Notes under the pieces: generated by a model
What the model was told of the DNA's origin: nothing
What the model saw: only the letters and a program-made list of their open reading frames with translations
Databases searched by the model: none
Assembly: GCA_036583965.1 (NCBI GenBank)
Contig: JAZBQD010000033.1
Coordinates: 19,739,446 to 19,803,445, forward strand
Length of the DNA stretch: 64,000 bases
Direction of reading: 5' to 3'
Source: Prunella strophiata
Lineage: Eukaryota > Chordata > Aves > Passeriformes > Prunellidae
Shown here: positions 24,188 through 37,400 of the stretch, piece after piece
Position numbering within the stretch: the first letter of the stretch is position 1
Layout: each line of letters begins with the position of its first letter
Program-made: the position numbers and the translations under genes

Positions 24188-24350
24188 CAGAGTGCCAGAC
24201 TGGTTTGGGCTGGAAGGATCTCACAGCCCACCCAGTGCCAGCCCTGCCATGGCAGGGACACCTCCCACTGCCCCAGGCTGCTCCAAATCCCAATGTCCAA
24301 CCTGGCCTTGGGCACTGCCAGGGATGGAGCAGCCATCCTGGGGAACCTGG
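24188..24350 (-). mobile_element. CR1 LINE 3'-end fragment
   Basis: It contains TGGTTTGGGCTGGAAGGATC, CCTGCCATGGCAGGGACACC, CCCCAGGCTGCTCCAA and CCTTGGGCACTGCCAGGGAT. It stops just before a 15-T run (24359-24373). Antisense on the plus strand and truncated. Confidence 0.9.
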
Positions 24351-24358
24351 TGTTCTGC

Positions 24359-24373
24359 TTTTTTTTTTTTTTT
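24359..24373. repeat. 15-T homopolymer
   Basis: A T run directly next to the CR1 fragment. CR1 has no poly(A) tail, so it is either an independent expansion or marks another insertion boundary. Confidence 0.85.
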
Positions 24374-25640
24374 ATTTAATAGGAGGAGTGTAAAAGGTTG
24401 TGAAGTGGTTTTGAGCAGACAGAACTCAGCTCAGAGGTGCAGAACTGTGAATGTTTTCCTGCCAGGGGCAAATGGAGATGGACAGGATCTGCTTTCACTT
24501 AAGGTGGTTATGCCACCAAAAAGCAAGAGTGAAATATGTTACTGTGAACAGTGACACAAAATTTATTGTTTTGCTCTGAGGAAGAAAAAAAACCCCAAGC
24601 AAACAATAAACCACCAAAACTCCTCATTCAACAGCAAAACCTCTGAAGCCTCGTTGGTTGTGTCCAGGTCAGTGAGAGCTGCTGGAGAGTGCTTTGACCT
24701 GAAGGACAAAAATAAGATGTGGCAATGTCAAGAGGCAATTGAAAATACCAAACTGTGAATTGAGGGGAAACCAGGTAAAGCTGATAGTGCAGGGATCTCT
24801 CAGGGAGTGTTTGAGTAACACTTCTGGGGGATAAAGAAGGTATTTGAAGTAAAGCTTCTAAAAGCTGAATGGATTAGTGGTTAAAACTCTCCCTGAAAGT
24901 TGGGATGGTACTGAAGCTTGTGTTTGGGGACTGATTTTAAGAAAGGAAAAAAGCCACCCCACAAACCATGTTAAACACTGCCTCTCCCCACTCAGCCCCC
25001 TAAAAAAATTAAAAAAACCTCACTGAAACAAATCCCAAAAATCAAACAAAGCATATGAAAAACCCCCATCAAAACCCTTCTGAGGCATTTTCAGAAGTGA
25101 AGAACTGGGATGTGTTGCTCCATTCAGTACCAAAATCATTTCAAAAACCTGTAACCTCCAGATTCTCAGAGGAAGGACATTTTCTGTGGGGGTGGCTGTG
25201 CCAGTAACCACTGCAGGTTGTGGGACAGATGGAAGCTGACTAATAGCAAGAAAACCATTAGCTGTAAGTACAGCCATTATAATTGAAACTGAGGCCTCCA
25301 GGCATCCAGAGAGAAGCCAAGAATCCTGACTATGGGATTGTCTGGGTGTTTTTGTAGCTTCTGCATGCAGACTTAATAGTTACAAATTACAGTGTTTCTG
25401 CAGATTTAACAGAGAGTTGAAATAAAACAAGTTGAAGACTTAAATCCCATTCTTTATGCAGTCTGTCTGGTGAGTTATAGCAGTAGAATACACACTTGGT
25501 TTTGTCTTAATCTTTTCAGGTTTTCTAATTTAGCCTTAATTGGAGGAAAGAGTTACATCAAAGGCAGCAGAACTCCTGTGGCATTTGGAATTCCCAAGGG
25601 GCTCAGGTTGGCTTCAGGGGCAGATGAACACAGTCATCAT
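24374..25640. other. unique stretch, no gene seen
   Basis: Short conflicting frames only. The part around 24580-25060 is A-rich with many AAACCCC pieces but no defined repeat. Confidence 0.5.
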
Positions 25641-25863
25641 TAAATATCCTTTAGGAAGGAATTGTTCTCTGTGAGGGTGGGCAGGCCCTGGCACAGGGTG
25701 CCCAGAGCAGCTGTGGCTGCCCCTGGATCCCTGGCAGTGCCCAAGGCCAGGCTGGACTTGGAGCATCCTGGGATGGTGGAAGTTGTCCCTGCCCATGGCA
25801 GGGGTGGCACTGGATGAGTTTTTAAACCCTGTCTCACCCAAACCATTCTGGGGTTCTGTGATG
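25641..25863 (+). mobile_element. CR1 LINE 3'-end fragment
   Basis: It reads AAATATCCTTTAGGAAGGAATTG, then GTGAGGGTGGGCAGGCCCTGG, GGCTGCCCCTGGATCCCTGG and CTCACCCAAACCATTCTGGG. It ends in TTCTGTGATG, the CR1 terminus. The core is very similar to the copy at 46980, which suggests the same subfamily. Confidence 0.93.
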
Positions 25864-28663
25864 TACCAGAAATGGTCTGTGGAGTCCAGCAGCTCCTGTC
25901 CTGAGTGGTGACAGGGCCCTTCCCAGTGCAGGTCACAGCAGGTCCACTGAGGACAGGTTTTATGACTCCAAATGCTTCAGGGTCTCTTCATGTCTGGCAC
26001 CACCCCGAGCACTGCCAGTGCAGGGCAGTGAGGTTAATCCAGAGCATGAGTTTTTTGAGGCTTTAGTACTTTTCTTACATCTTTGTGTTCATTTTTTTTT
26101 AGTTTGTTTTCTAGAAGCACCATCAATTTTTTTCTAAAAAATATCTTTGCTGTTTTAGTGGTAAATCACTCAGACTTCTCAAGATCTGTGTGATGGAATT
26201 TAATGAGCAGATGCCCCTGGAAATAGGACTTGGGTGTAGTTTGCCCTGAAAATTTCATCCACAAAGGGCCTCAGTTGAAATTGCATAGGGAGGTTTCCAG
26301 GGCTGGGTTTTGTAATTATTGTTGGGTCTGTGAATGAATTCCTGGGGTGGAGGGTTGATGGCAGCTGTCCCCATCAGTGTCACTGTTTGGTTCTTTCTCC
26401 TCATGGAATAAACATAGATCTTGTCTTGTATGAAAGATAAGGGGAGAGCTGTAATGGTCTCCAAAGCCTGAGGATTAAGGACATAAATTTCATGTGCAGA
26501 AAATGTCTCATTCTTGTTGAAGGCTCTTGGCCTTTAACTCTCTGATCCTGTGTGTATCCAAAGTACATTTTGACAACAACACTCTGCAGGCAGAGGATTT
26601 TATTAAGGAACATAGAAATACTTGATACAAATGAAAGATGAAACTTGATTTGATAATTTTCCAAATGTTTATGGCTGATGATTGCATGTTGAGAGGCTGA
26701 ATTGATGATAAAGTGTTCTGCTGTGAGTATCTTCATAGTCTGAGAACCATTTAGCTGCTGCTGGAGGCAGGAAGGATCTCTAAAAGGGACTGGATTGGAG
26801 CCATGATTGTTGAAAAGCCTCACTTTTTCTGAATGTAAGATAAAAGGATGAGCTGCTTGTTTAAACCTCAGTTTTAGAGAGATTTTGCTTTCTTGGTAAG
26901 GCCTTACCTGGAAATGGAAAAAGGTCTGAAATAATCCTGTCCTGTGGCTTTCCACTTCTGCTCACCCTTAATTTAAGCTGAAATAATGCCTTCTGTATTC
27001 AGTATTCCACATTCAGTACAGGTGATTGCCACAGGCTAATGCTGCTTCATATTGCCTCGTCCTTCTGCAGAAAACAGGTGGTGACAGGAATGTTGGGGAG
27101 AGATTTCTGATGTGCAGTTAGACATGAAAAATTTCCTGTGCAGCTCCTCAGCACTTGTGGGGTTAAACTGCAGTTCTCTCTGTTAAAAAGCCACTCAACA
27201 CCTCAGTTAATGAACTGAGCTGGAGAGGCACATTTAAAGGAATTTTGGTTGTGAAGTTGCTCTTCCCTGAGCTGGGGTAGGGACAGACAAGGCTGCAGGT
27301 CAAAGGTGCAGAAATAACTGGATTGGAAAGTTTCAGCTGCAGAGGAAAATAAGGAATTGACTCACTTGTGAAATGATACATGTAGTAAGAATGAGGTGTT
27401 TTTCAAATAGAATGGAGGCAGCCTTTCAGTTTTTTGATTTTTTTTTTCTTAAAAGCTGTTGCAAATTATAAACAATTGAAGGGGAGAGGGAGCAAGGAAA
27501 AGAGGTAAAATGGTTTTGAGAGCTCATAAACCAAGGATATTTTTTTCATATTTTACTACTTGAGATGCAAGTCTTCACTCTGGTGCTGACTTTAAGATCA
27601 CCCCTCGCTTGTCGAAGCGAAATATTTTCTTCCTTTCCATATGGCCCTTTGGCAGGGCTCTTACTTAGATCATCAGTTGGCTGCTCTGTGCAGCCTAATG
27701 GCTTCATCTCATGAGACAGGAGCTGGTGAGAGGCAGCAGGGATGGGTTATCCTGGAGCCCTTCACTCCTCCAGACCCTGCACACCCCAAACTCCCCATCT
27801 GCAGCACGAGGGGGAGCAGGGAGCAGAGCTTCCTCCTGTGTGTTCTGCTTGGCTGTGTTTCCATCCCGTGGAACCCCACTGATCACAATCCCATTTTCTG
27901 TGCTCTCAGGGCACCTGGAGGGGTTGTGTTGAGGACAGAGCAGGGCAGAACTGGCCAGAATGGGTGACAGTGCTGTGACTTGTGCCAGGCCCCTCGGGGG
28001 GCACGGGGCAGAGCAGCTGCTGGCTCTGCTCCAGCTTCCAGAGGTGACACCAAACACTCTGGGCAGAGCCAAAATCTGTCCCAGCTTGTCTGTGTTTGGA
28101 GCACAGCAGCTTTGGGCTGCCCCAGGTGTGCCAGGGCAATGGCACATCCCTGCCCTGCTCACAGGGCTAGCAACATTCCTCTGGTTAGGCATGGAATGCT
28201 GACTTTGCCCTGTGTTCAGCACTCGGTGAGGGCTGCTCTGCTCTGGGAGGCAGCTCCAGGCTGCCCAGGTGGTGCTGGAGGCAGCACCTGCAGGGCTGTC
28301 CCTGGTCCCTGCTGGGCACACAGATGGTCCCAGCAGCCTGGGTGGGCAGCTCAGGCTGCCTGCTTTGCAGCCTGGCTGCTCCTCCAGACTAGTCCCAGGC
28401 ACCAAGGGAGCCCAGGTTCCTGAAAGCCCTGTTGTTTGGAGGGGAGCTGGGCAGGGCTGTGTCCCACAGCCAGCTGGAGCAGATGGCACAGAGCAATGCC
28501 TGGGCAGGGACATCGGGCTGGGCTCTGCAAATCCCTCCTCAGAGGTCTCTGAGAGTTTGGAAGGGACATTTCTTGGACAGTAGTGGCTGTAAGCAGTCCA
28601 GGAATGGATATAACAAGCTTGTTATGGAGACCATATGCCAGGAGCTGCATTTCCATGGTATTT
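25864..28663. other. unique stretch, GC-rich at 27700-28560, no gene supported
   Basis: The GC-rich part holds long overlapping frames on both strands (269 codons minus, 147 codons plus). CpG is not enriched, no domain is recognisable, and the frames compete on both strands, so chance from low stop frequency is the simplest reading. A 184-codon minus frame at 26401-26955 also lacks any family signal. Confidence 0.5.
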
Positions 28664-28780
28664 ATCACAGGATCACAGGATGGCTCAAGTTGGAAGGGAC
28701 CACTGGAGGTCATCCAGACCAACCTCCCTGCTGGAGCAGGGCTCCCTGGAGCTCAGGATTGTGTCCAGATGGCCAGGCTG
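28664..28780 (-). mobile_element. CR1 LINE 3'-end fragment (diverged subfamily)
   Basis: It starts TCACAGGATCACAGGATGGC, then AAGTTGGAAGGGACCACTGG, GGTCATCCAGACCAACCTCC and GGAGCAGGGCTCCCTGGAGC. Antisense, of a subfamily distinct from the GGCAGCC-type copies. Confidence 0.85.
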
Positions 28781-30382
28781 GAGTGGAGAATGCAGTGAGT
28801 TACCTGTGGGAGATAAGTGTCTGCTGCCTCTCGTGGGCTGCTGGAGATGTGTCTGCTGGGGCTTAACGCGACAAAAATGGGATTTATGGAAGTGGCTCTT
28901 TTCAATGTTCCTGTCCAGGCTCACAGTTAGAATTCACTTTAAAGGTAAAAAAAAAAAAAAAAAAAACCAAGGCTATTTTCTCACCGTGGTCTGCGTGTAA
29001 CAGCTCTGTTAGGACTGAAGAGCTTTTGTGGTCACTGCCACAAAAGCAGTGCATTCTCAGAGCAGGGATGGGGGGATTCTCCTGAGGCTGGAGATGCTCT
29101 GCACAAACAGGAGTGCACACAATCTGCACAGAGTACACCTGTGTTAAAAAAGGGCATCTGCAATATTAACTGTCACTTAAGATGGCTAAAAAGTCAGTTT
29201 CTTTAATGGGAGTTGGAGAAAGTAAGGACAAAAATAATGTAATTAATGATGTTCTGGGTGAAATACTGTGCTGTCTCATTGAACATGGTTAATTGGTGGT
29301 TGTAGGTCTAAAGTCCAGTCAATTTAGCAAACAGATTCTTTTTAAGCAGTCAGCCTTGTGTTGTGCTGTAACACAGAGCTCCCACCACACCCTGCTCCCC
29401 AGCCCAGCAGGGCTCCTTGCCCTGTGTGGGTGCTCCTGGGGCCATACCTGGGAATTCTCTGGTGTTGGGGAAAGCTCTTCCAGCAGTACCTGGTGGTTAT
29501 CCACAGCACACAGCAGGAACTGGGCACCTTCTGCCTTTTGTTTCGAAATGGTGCCTGAAAATGCTCCTTACATAAGTGCCCTTGGATTTTGCAGGGGGTG
29601 ATTCACAGGTTTAGCTCACATTAACTCGTCTGCATGATGCCATTCCATGTGGGAGGTGCTGTCCTTTCATGCTCGAGCTGCCACAAGATCATGGTCCAAG
29701 TAACAGCCCAAATTTAGCTTGCATGTATTGCTGAAGTGACTTTTAAATCTTACACTGTTTGGGGCTTGATGGAAACTTCTTTTTAAGCTTGGTGGTGGGA
29801 AGTCACATCTAAACTGCTCTCTGCACTCAGAATGTATTTATGGGCTTTTTTGAGGGTGGGAGCAGTGGACTGGTGCCCAGTGAGCTGAAGTGTGTGGAAC
29901 ACTGAGACAAATGAACCAGAAGGTTTTCAATACATTCATCATGACATCCAGCCAGTGTTTAAAAACATGGAATATGATCAGATATACAGGTATTTTGTAT
30001 CTTGAAGTTACCAAAAGTCCTGGGACCTTCGTGTGAGGTTGGTACCATTATAGCTTAGTTGGAATTTTGTGGGAGGCTGTGGTGAGTTTGTTTAATTGTG
30101 TTGATGAAAAAGTTTTCACCCTGTTGTGCATAATGACTGAATCTTGCTGAAGGGACTTAATTAGTGGTGAAATTCATCGTTTTTCTCATCCTGACACTCA
30201 CCTTGTTAAAATGCTACTGACTGGGCAGTTCTAGAAGTGGTAAAAAGCAACTTCTTTCAAGTCTCCAGCCCAGTGGAATCCTTTGACTCCACCTAATACA
30301 CAGAGCCTTGCTGGCCACAGCAGTTCTTGGGAAGGAGAATCTGCACTGCCTGTGCCTGTGGGATGTGGGCTGGGTGGGACAG

Positions 30383-30421
30383 CCTTGGAGCAGCCTGGTC
30401 TGGTGGGAGCTGTCCCTGCCC
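30383..30421 (+). mobile_element. possible small CR1 remnant
   Basis: CCTTGGAGCAGCCTGGTCTGGTGGGAGCTGTCCCTGCCCAC resembles the CR1 block TTGGAGCAACCTGGTCTAGTGGAAGGTGTCCCTGCCCA in sense orientation. The match is short, so it could be chance. Confidence 0.45.
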
Positions 30422-32678
30422 ACAGGAGATTTCCAGCAGGAGAATTTTCCATCACAGGAGAATTCCAACTCAATTCCCAGTTTATGCATTGCTGGCAGTG
30501 CTCTGGTGCTGATCCAGCCCCTTTAGGCAGGGGTGTAAGGGCAGGACTGTGGCTGAGCTGGGAGGTTTTATTCCACCTTGACTCTGTTCCTGAGGCTGCT
30601 CTTCCCAGGCTCCTGGGAGGAGAGTGTTGCTTTCTTGGCAGAGCTTTGCACATCTGCTGGGACCCACAGGGGCATGGAACATCATTAACACCCAGCAGGC
30701 TCAAATAACAATCCTGGAAAGCTCTATTAGCCTGTAGATGGGGTTGGAGGTTTCCTGGGTTTGAAATGCTGCTCAGAACATTCACCTGCAGGAACCTTGT
30801 AGAGTTTCCTGCTCCTCATACCAGGAGTATCATTTCTGTAGCCATCAGTGAATCCTCTCTGGAGCTCTGTCCCTTGAAGGTAATCTGTGCCTCTGCATCA
30901 CAGATGCTGGAAGATTTCAAACACTACAGAAGAACAACCTGTGCTGGGTGCAGTTTTGGTTTTGAGGCACGTTCTGTGCTCAAAGCAAGGCTTAATCAAA
31001 TGCATTGATCCTTGTAGTGCTGTGTAAAGGTTCAGTTCAATCTTTTCCTTTTGTGAAAAATGGAATTAAAGTGCTCTGTAATATGTGGTTACTGTGTACT
31101 CCAGGAGTCTCCTATGGTAACATCAGTTCTTGTGGCTGGTGAGAAGATGCCTTTCAGACAGAGTCTGATTATTCAGTGGATGTTTGACATGCTGTTAGAA
31201 ACCTTGGCTTTTCCCCAGTTCTTTTTATTCTGATAAAAAGTGACAGCTCCAAGGAGGTGAGATCTGAGTGGGATTCCTACCACAGGGGTGGCTTTGTGAA
31301 CTATTTAAAGCCCTGTCCACTTGTGTGTTCTTAGAGAAAGGTTTCACTTCTGCTTCTGGCTGCTTTTGTACCACATTGTGCACCCCTAAACATCAATCCT
31401 AGACAAACAGAGGTTCAAAACTGTTAAAACTGCTTGCTGTATACTTTTACAGGACATTGCCACAACTCACTGCCCAGATAAAGAGAGCAGAAAGTATCTG
31501 CTCAGCTAGGAGCTGTAGCAGGGGTAGTTGTGTGTCTCAGTCCATATCACACACCTTGATGGTTCTGAGCAGTGTTTAATTTGGAAAATGATTACTTAAT
31601 GAGCAAGAGGAAAGCTGGTCCTGGAGCTGCCTTTGGAAGCAGCTTTACCTTGTGCTGTTCCCCTTCTAAGTGCAGCTTTAGGTGTAAACAACAAATCAGA
31701 TGCCACAGGACTTTCAGCTTGTTTATTATGGCTCTTGGGGGGAATAATGAGAATTGAACATTTCCTGCTGGCCTGAGCAGAAATCTTTGGGATGAAGAAA
31801 AGCCACTGAAGGAGCTCTGCTGCTGGGTTTTTGAGGTCCTGCTGTCACCTCAGTGAACAGGAGACCTGGAACCTCCCACATTCTCAGTCTGAAGGGCTTT
31901 TCCATCTTGTGCTTTTCCCAGTGTTTCCTTTGAAATTGTGTTATTCCTGTAAATGGCTTCCAGATTTTAGGAGCTGACACTTCCCACCAAGGATGGTTTG
32001 CTGGAAAATTACCAACCAAGTCAGCAACTGGAAGCCAAGATAGTTGGCTTGTTGTTCTCCTGGATGGGGTTTTTATAGGAGGATAGTGGTGACAAAGATA
32101 AATCCTTTTGGTGCCGTGAGTGGAGCTGGTTTCTGAAATATCCATGTTTTGGATATGGACTGACAGATGGTGATGGCAGTACTTAGTTAAACTCAAAAAT
32201 CATTCAGGATTTTAATGGTCACTTTGGTTTGCAGCCCTCTGTAAACCTCAAGTGCTGGGGTTTTTTGGTTTTCTTTACATTTGGTTTTTGGTTCAAGGTT
32301 TGTTATGGTGGTACCTGTTCCTCCTGGCCTCTGCTTGCAATGAAATTACAGTCATTCCTGCTGGTAGGAAAGTAGTTTCTGCTTCTCTTGGCTATAACAA
32401 TCTCAAAAAGGATATGTTTCCCTGTATTTCCTACTGAGAATGAAATTCCTGGGGTCAGGAAGAAGCCAAACTTGTACTTCAATAAGAGTGTAATATTGTA
32501 ATATTTAGTTCTACTCAAAATGAAATCTTGGAAACCATCCAGGGCTGAGGGGAGAAATCTTGGAGAATGTTTCATGACATTTATCTCATCAGTGATACAA
32601 CTCAGATATCTAAATGGAATCTGTGCTGTTCCAAGTACCAAGTACTACAGCACAGAAAATATTCTATATATTGTGGGC

Positions 32679-32710
32679 TTTTTTTTTTTTTTTCTTTTTT
32701 TTTTTTTTTT
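32679..32710. repeat. interrupted poly-T tract
   Basis: Fifteen T, one C, then sixteen T, followed by CTTTCCCC. Confidence 0.9.
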
Positions 32711-34331
32711 CTTTCCCCTTTAAGGTCTACCTTGAAATAAATAATGCAAGATACTGCCAGAAGCTTTTTCACCTTTCTCAGCAGTGCCAGTATCATTTCT
32801 TTTGTCTGGGTCAAAAGGAAAAAAGCTAACCTAGAGCCCAGCACATGATTCCTCTGTGAGCAGATACATTAAATATCGATCCCCACTCCTGCCTTTCAAA
32901 GAATGCTTAAAGAAAATCGAATGCTTTGTCTCAAACTACAAGCAGTGGGTTCTTTCAGTTCTGTGTTCATTCAGCCCTGCTCATCAATTACTCATTCCCT
33001 GAGCAGAATTGACCAGCTCTGAGCAACTCTTCAGAATTTACTTGAGTAAATCTTACCCTTGAAAATGCAAATTTAGCATCTGTGAAATTTCCCAGCTTTT
33101 CTGGGAATGCTGAAAATAAAGAAGGGGTGGTGGGGCACCCCCTTGCCTGTTTGCAGTGCTGGGCTGGGAGGTGATCAGCTGGAGATCACCCTCACCCCAC
33201 TGGAAATACCCCTTGGGTTCTAGGGAGAGGAGAAATTGCTGCAGAACGGGGGTTTGGGGTGCCTGGTGCCACTTCAGTGACACTGGAATGCTTTGAGCAC
33301 TGGGAGACGTTCTCCCTGTTGGATGAGTTTGTTATTCCAGCCCAGAGGAAAGGCAGGAAATGAAGCCATTAATTGTTGTCTCCTGTATTTGGGAACTTGA
33401 AAGCACAAACAATTACAGGAACATCTTTCCCAGGGTAAGGTGTGTGCTCTGCCAGATGGAATTTGCTGAGAGCTGAGTGTGGGAAGGTGGCACTTAAACA
33501 CTGGATTCATTAATTTTTTCATTACTCCTGGGAGTGCAGGGCTGAGCTCAGCTTCATGGGACTTCTGTGTTGAGAAAACTGCTGTGAAGTTGTTGTGTCT
33601 ATTAAAACAACTGGTTTTTACCTGTTCTTTAGTTCCTAAAGAACTCCCCTTGTCTTTGGGGAGGCAGCTTTGCTAGTGAGGGGGGAAAGGGATTGGGCAA
33701 ATGGTTCTATGTTTTCTTCTGGATGTTTGTTTGGTCCTGAAATTTGAATGTTATGTTCCCATTTCTCCTTGGAGATGAAATCCTGTTCAGTGTGAATAAT
33801 CCTGAATTAAGTTTCTTTGCTTAAAAATATTGGGGAAAGAGGAAAGGCTTTGTTCCAAGTTTGATTGATGAAATTATCTCACCTTTAACCTGTCCTTCTG
33901 TAACTTAATACATCTTATCCCTCCTTTTTGCATTTTTCTGAAATTCACAAAAGCATGAGGTTTTAAAGATTTTAAATTACCTTTATTTGCCAACCTTGGC
34001 CCTTTCTGAGTGTCTCATAAAGCTGAGTGTTGGATTCCAGAACTATTTGCCTGTGACCTTTTCAGCTAAAGTGTGAAGAGGAGATGAAGACAAAAATGAA
34101 AATGTACAAAATAATCTGCTTCTAGAATAGTGTCAGAGTGTTGCTTCCCACTTGTAAGGATGGAAAATAAATCTGTGCATGTTTGAGGAAGATCTTTATT
34201 GAGGATTCAGAGGGTGTCACCTGTTTTAATATTGCAGTTATTGACTTCAGCTGTTAACTGGGTTTTAACTTCTAATAGATTTCCTCGAAGCCTAAGTAGA
34301 TGTGTTTCTTTTCTAAATGTCTTATTAGCAG

Positions 34332-34381
34332 AAAAAGTACAACAAGCCCTAGAGACACTCACTGAAGTACAGAGGGAGAAG
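34332..34381 (+). CDS. possible 50-bp exon (unrecognised gene)
   Basis: It is preceded by a pyrimidine-containing TTTCTTTTCTAAATGTCTTATTAGCAG acceptor-like sequence. One frame reads KVQQALETLTEVQREK, a plausible coiled-coil segment, and the other two frames contain stops. The weak point is the donor: AAG/GTGCAC is far from consensus. The segment would end on a codon boundary, which is not compatible with the next candidate at 34450. It may be chance or a decayed exon. Confidence 0.2.
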
Positions 34382-34449
34382 GTGCACGGCTTTTGAATGA
34401 TAAATGCTGGAAATAACTGTGTCCTAAGTATTTGTGTATTACTTTACAG

Positions 34450-34479
34450 GTCTGAAGGTGACAGCTCAAGAAGCCTCAG
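34450..34479 (+). CDS. possible 30-bp microexon (unrecognised gene)
   Basis: Thirty bases lie between a good acceptor (TATTTGTGTATTACTTTACAG) and a good donor (CAG/GTATGT). The length is a multiple of three. Two phases are open, reading SEGDSSRSL or LKVTAQEAS. In the SEGDSSRSL phase it leaves AG, which joins in phase with the candidate exon at 53588 (AG+C = Ser). The short length makes chance quite possible, and no gene is recognised. Confidence 0.25.
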
Positions 34480-37400
34480 GTATGTGTATTCCATCTTGAT
34501 GTCTTTGTTCTAAGAGAATACTTTATTTAAAGGCATTAAATAGAAATAGATTTATTTTTTTTTTTAATGTGGGCATTATTGGTTGTGCTTAGCATGCCAT
34601 TGGTGTTTTGAGTAGAGGTTCTTCTCCCTCGGAGAAGTTACTGAATGATTCTGTCTCCAGGGTGGTTTGGGAGTGAGGGATTAGTTTGGATCATTGCAAA
34701 AGATTTATGGTTAGTTCCTGGTGCTCCCAATCCAAGTTCCTGCTCCACAGCCCTGTGCCTGGGAAGCTGTGTGCCAGCTGCCTGCCAGTTTTGGGGCAGC
34801 ATCTGTGCTGAGGGGACATCCATGGACTTGTTCTGGCTTTCTTAGCAGTCTCCTCTTTTCCACCTGGCAGGGAGAGCCTTCATTGACTCATTGTCACAAT
34901 GCTCATTCTACACTTGAAAGGTTCAGACAATGTGCAGAATTTCATGTAATTATCAGATACTTTACTTCCAGCTTACTCCCTTGGTGTTTTACACTCAGGG
35001 GTGGTTTTTGTTCCTCCCTCTCTGCACACGTGGCTGAGTCAAGCGTGTAGAACTTGCAGAAGTGTTCTCAACAGGACTGAGATGTGAAAATTCCATCCTT
35101 GAATCTGAAAGTGTTCTATATTCATTAGAGCACTGCCATTAAGCAGATGCTTTGATTCTCCAGCAGTGTGACTATTGATCAGTGATAATAAGGTTCATGA
35201 TATTGACTGTGGCTTCACCATAATTCCCTGCAGTGTGTTTTGGGGACTGTCAGGACATTGCATTTTAAGGCATTGTGTTTATTTATTGTAAAACCCCAAA
35301 CCCAAGGCAGGATCTTCCCTTGCAGGATTAAAATCCAGTTCTTACCCACAGGTGTGCAGATTATCCCCAAGAACAGGTGAGCTGCAGAACAGTCAGATAT
35401 CAGAAAACCAGAAGTCTGTAGGAAAGGATTAAAGATTCTCTGGAGTGCTTTTGACTTCCAGCAGAGTTCGGGATCAGTGTGGTGTGGACCCGAGCTGGAG
35501 GCTGTGCAGGGTGAGGTGGGAATCTGTCTGATGCACATCAGCTGAGCTGGATCAAACCCCAAGGCTGCAGTGGGGTCCCTGTGGGCATCACTACATTCTT
35601 TCCTTGGGGTTTTAGCTCCCAGCAGAGCTGTCAATGTGCTGGCAAGCTGTGGAAGCACTGATGCTGGTCAGCTGTTGCAAACTGGAAGCAATGCCCCTGG
35701 CGTGTGGGTTTCCAGCAGTGTGGTTGTGTTTCAGCCTCAGGGATCACTCCTGTGTGTCCCTGAGCCTCCTGTGGGATTTGGCTGCTCCCATGGATGTGTG
35801 TGTGGGGAGCTCCTCTCTTGCAGAGTGTGTTTGGGGGGTTTAGGCAGTGCCCAGGCACAGCTGAAAGCCTCTGGCTTCCGCTCTGGTTTGGTGCTGCCTG
35901 AAAACCAAACTCCAGCCCTGGCTCCTGCCAGGCACCTTCCTGCACTGGGGTGTTTCAGTCAGGGTTGTTGGACTGACAGGGCAAGGCACTGGTGGAAGGT
36001 GTTTGCCAGAGCCATTCCCACCTGGGAGGAAGGCTCTGCTCAGGCTTGTGCCCCTTTGGGACCTGGCAGTGCCACCTGGGGCACGTTCCACCTGGCTGGG
36101 CTGTGGTTCTGGGAATCAGCACCCCTGTTCCTACAGAGACCTGGGGGCAGCCAGGCTGAGCCCTGGGGTGCTGCTACCATCTCAGTTGGAGGCTGTTCTG
36201 GGAATTAATTCTGTTACTCAGTGTGAGCTTGAGCTGCTCCAAGACAGCTCCAGACTTCTCTGACAGCCTGATTTAACCAGACTGATGCTGTAGCAGGCAA
36301 TCAGTGTAAATTCTCTATCCTCCCTCTTAAATAGCATTTTCTCTGAGGTGAAATGTCACTGAGGATGTCCTTTTGTGTTTCTGCCTGCACAACATCCTGG
36401 TCAGCTGTGGTCTTGTCTTGGGCAAAAGCTCCCTAAGCACTGTTGATGTTTGGGCAGCATCTTTATGTTGTGGTTAATTTGCTTCCTACTTTTTTCCTTT
36501 CTTTCTGGCAAATGAAGATGAAATGTAATTATCTCAAATGAAATGATCAGGCCAGTCTGGGGAATAAGTGCCTGATCTCTGAAGAGATCATTGTTTCTGC
36601 TCACAGAGGCATCAGCAAATCCAAATGCTGGCCAGCCAGATGGTTCCATGAAATCAAGGGGTGCAAGGAGCCACAGGCAGGTGGGAATGCAGGGGTAAAA
36701 TGTCCTGTCCCAGTGTTAACTGCACAGTCAGCAGGTGGAGTGAAGTTAGAAAGGCTTGTGTTTGTGGTCAGTAAATGAAAGTATTGGTTGGGATTGATTG
36801 AGTCTCAGCCATTGACACTGAAGATACAAAAGGATCACTCCAAAAAACCTGAGATGCAGGCAGAGATGTTGGTCTCTCCCAGCTGGGTGAGTGTAATCAG
36901 GCTCCTGACCCAGAGCCTGGTCTGGAATAGCTGGTGCTTTCATGCTGGAATGGAACATCCAATACAAGTGATGCCCTGGAATTTTACACTGTTGCTCAGT
37001 TGCAAAGGATATTGCCCTTGTGCATTTGTTTTCAGTAGCTTTATAGCTGCTTGTAACGAGGAAATTGCATCCACAAGATGTTTTATAGTGCTGTGAAATG
37101 CAGAAAACACACAATCTGTGCAGAGACAAGGCTGACACAGCAAAGCAATATGATTCCAAATAATACATTAAAACAACCAAAAATCAGCTTGACTTTATTT
37201 CTTTCATTTGGCTTTCTCATTGTGACAAAAAATCATGAATTATCCTGTTGTACAAGCCCTTACAATTTTTCTGCTTATAATACAGTTGTACTGTAATAAA
37301 CTCACTTTGGTTTCTCTTTGGGGAATGCCACGTAATTTCCAAGCCGAGGTATTTGTTAAATCTGTGAAAATGGGGAGATTGCTTTGAACACTTTGCATTC

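Larger units (their letters stand above)
28781..34331. other. unique stretch, no gene seen
   Basis: It contains a 20-A run (28947-28966) and an interrupted T run at 32679-32710 (15 T, C, 16 T), plus a weak CR1 remnant at 30383-30421. No supported exon or RNA gene. Confidence 0.5.

Noticed and set aside
26401..26955. 184-codon minus frame
   Set aside because: Composition looks random and no motif is recognisable. A good donor-like CAG/GTAAGG at about 26910 on that strand is not matched by other exon signals.
27704..28513. 269-codon minus frame
   Set aside because: It lies in GC-rich DNA with competing open frames on the plus strand (27980-28423), no domain, no splice context and no CpG enrichment.
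35570..36208. 212-codon plus frame
   Set aside because: It is in GC-rich sequence with minus-strand competitors, no domain and no splice sites or CpG signal that would mark an exon.
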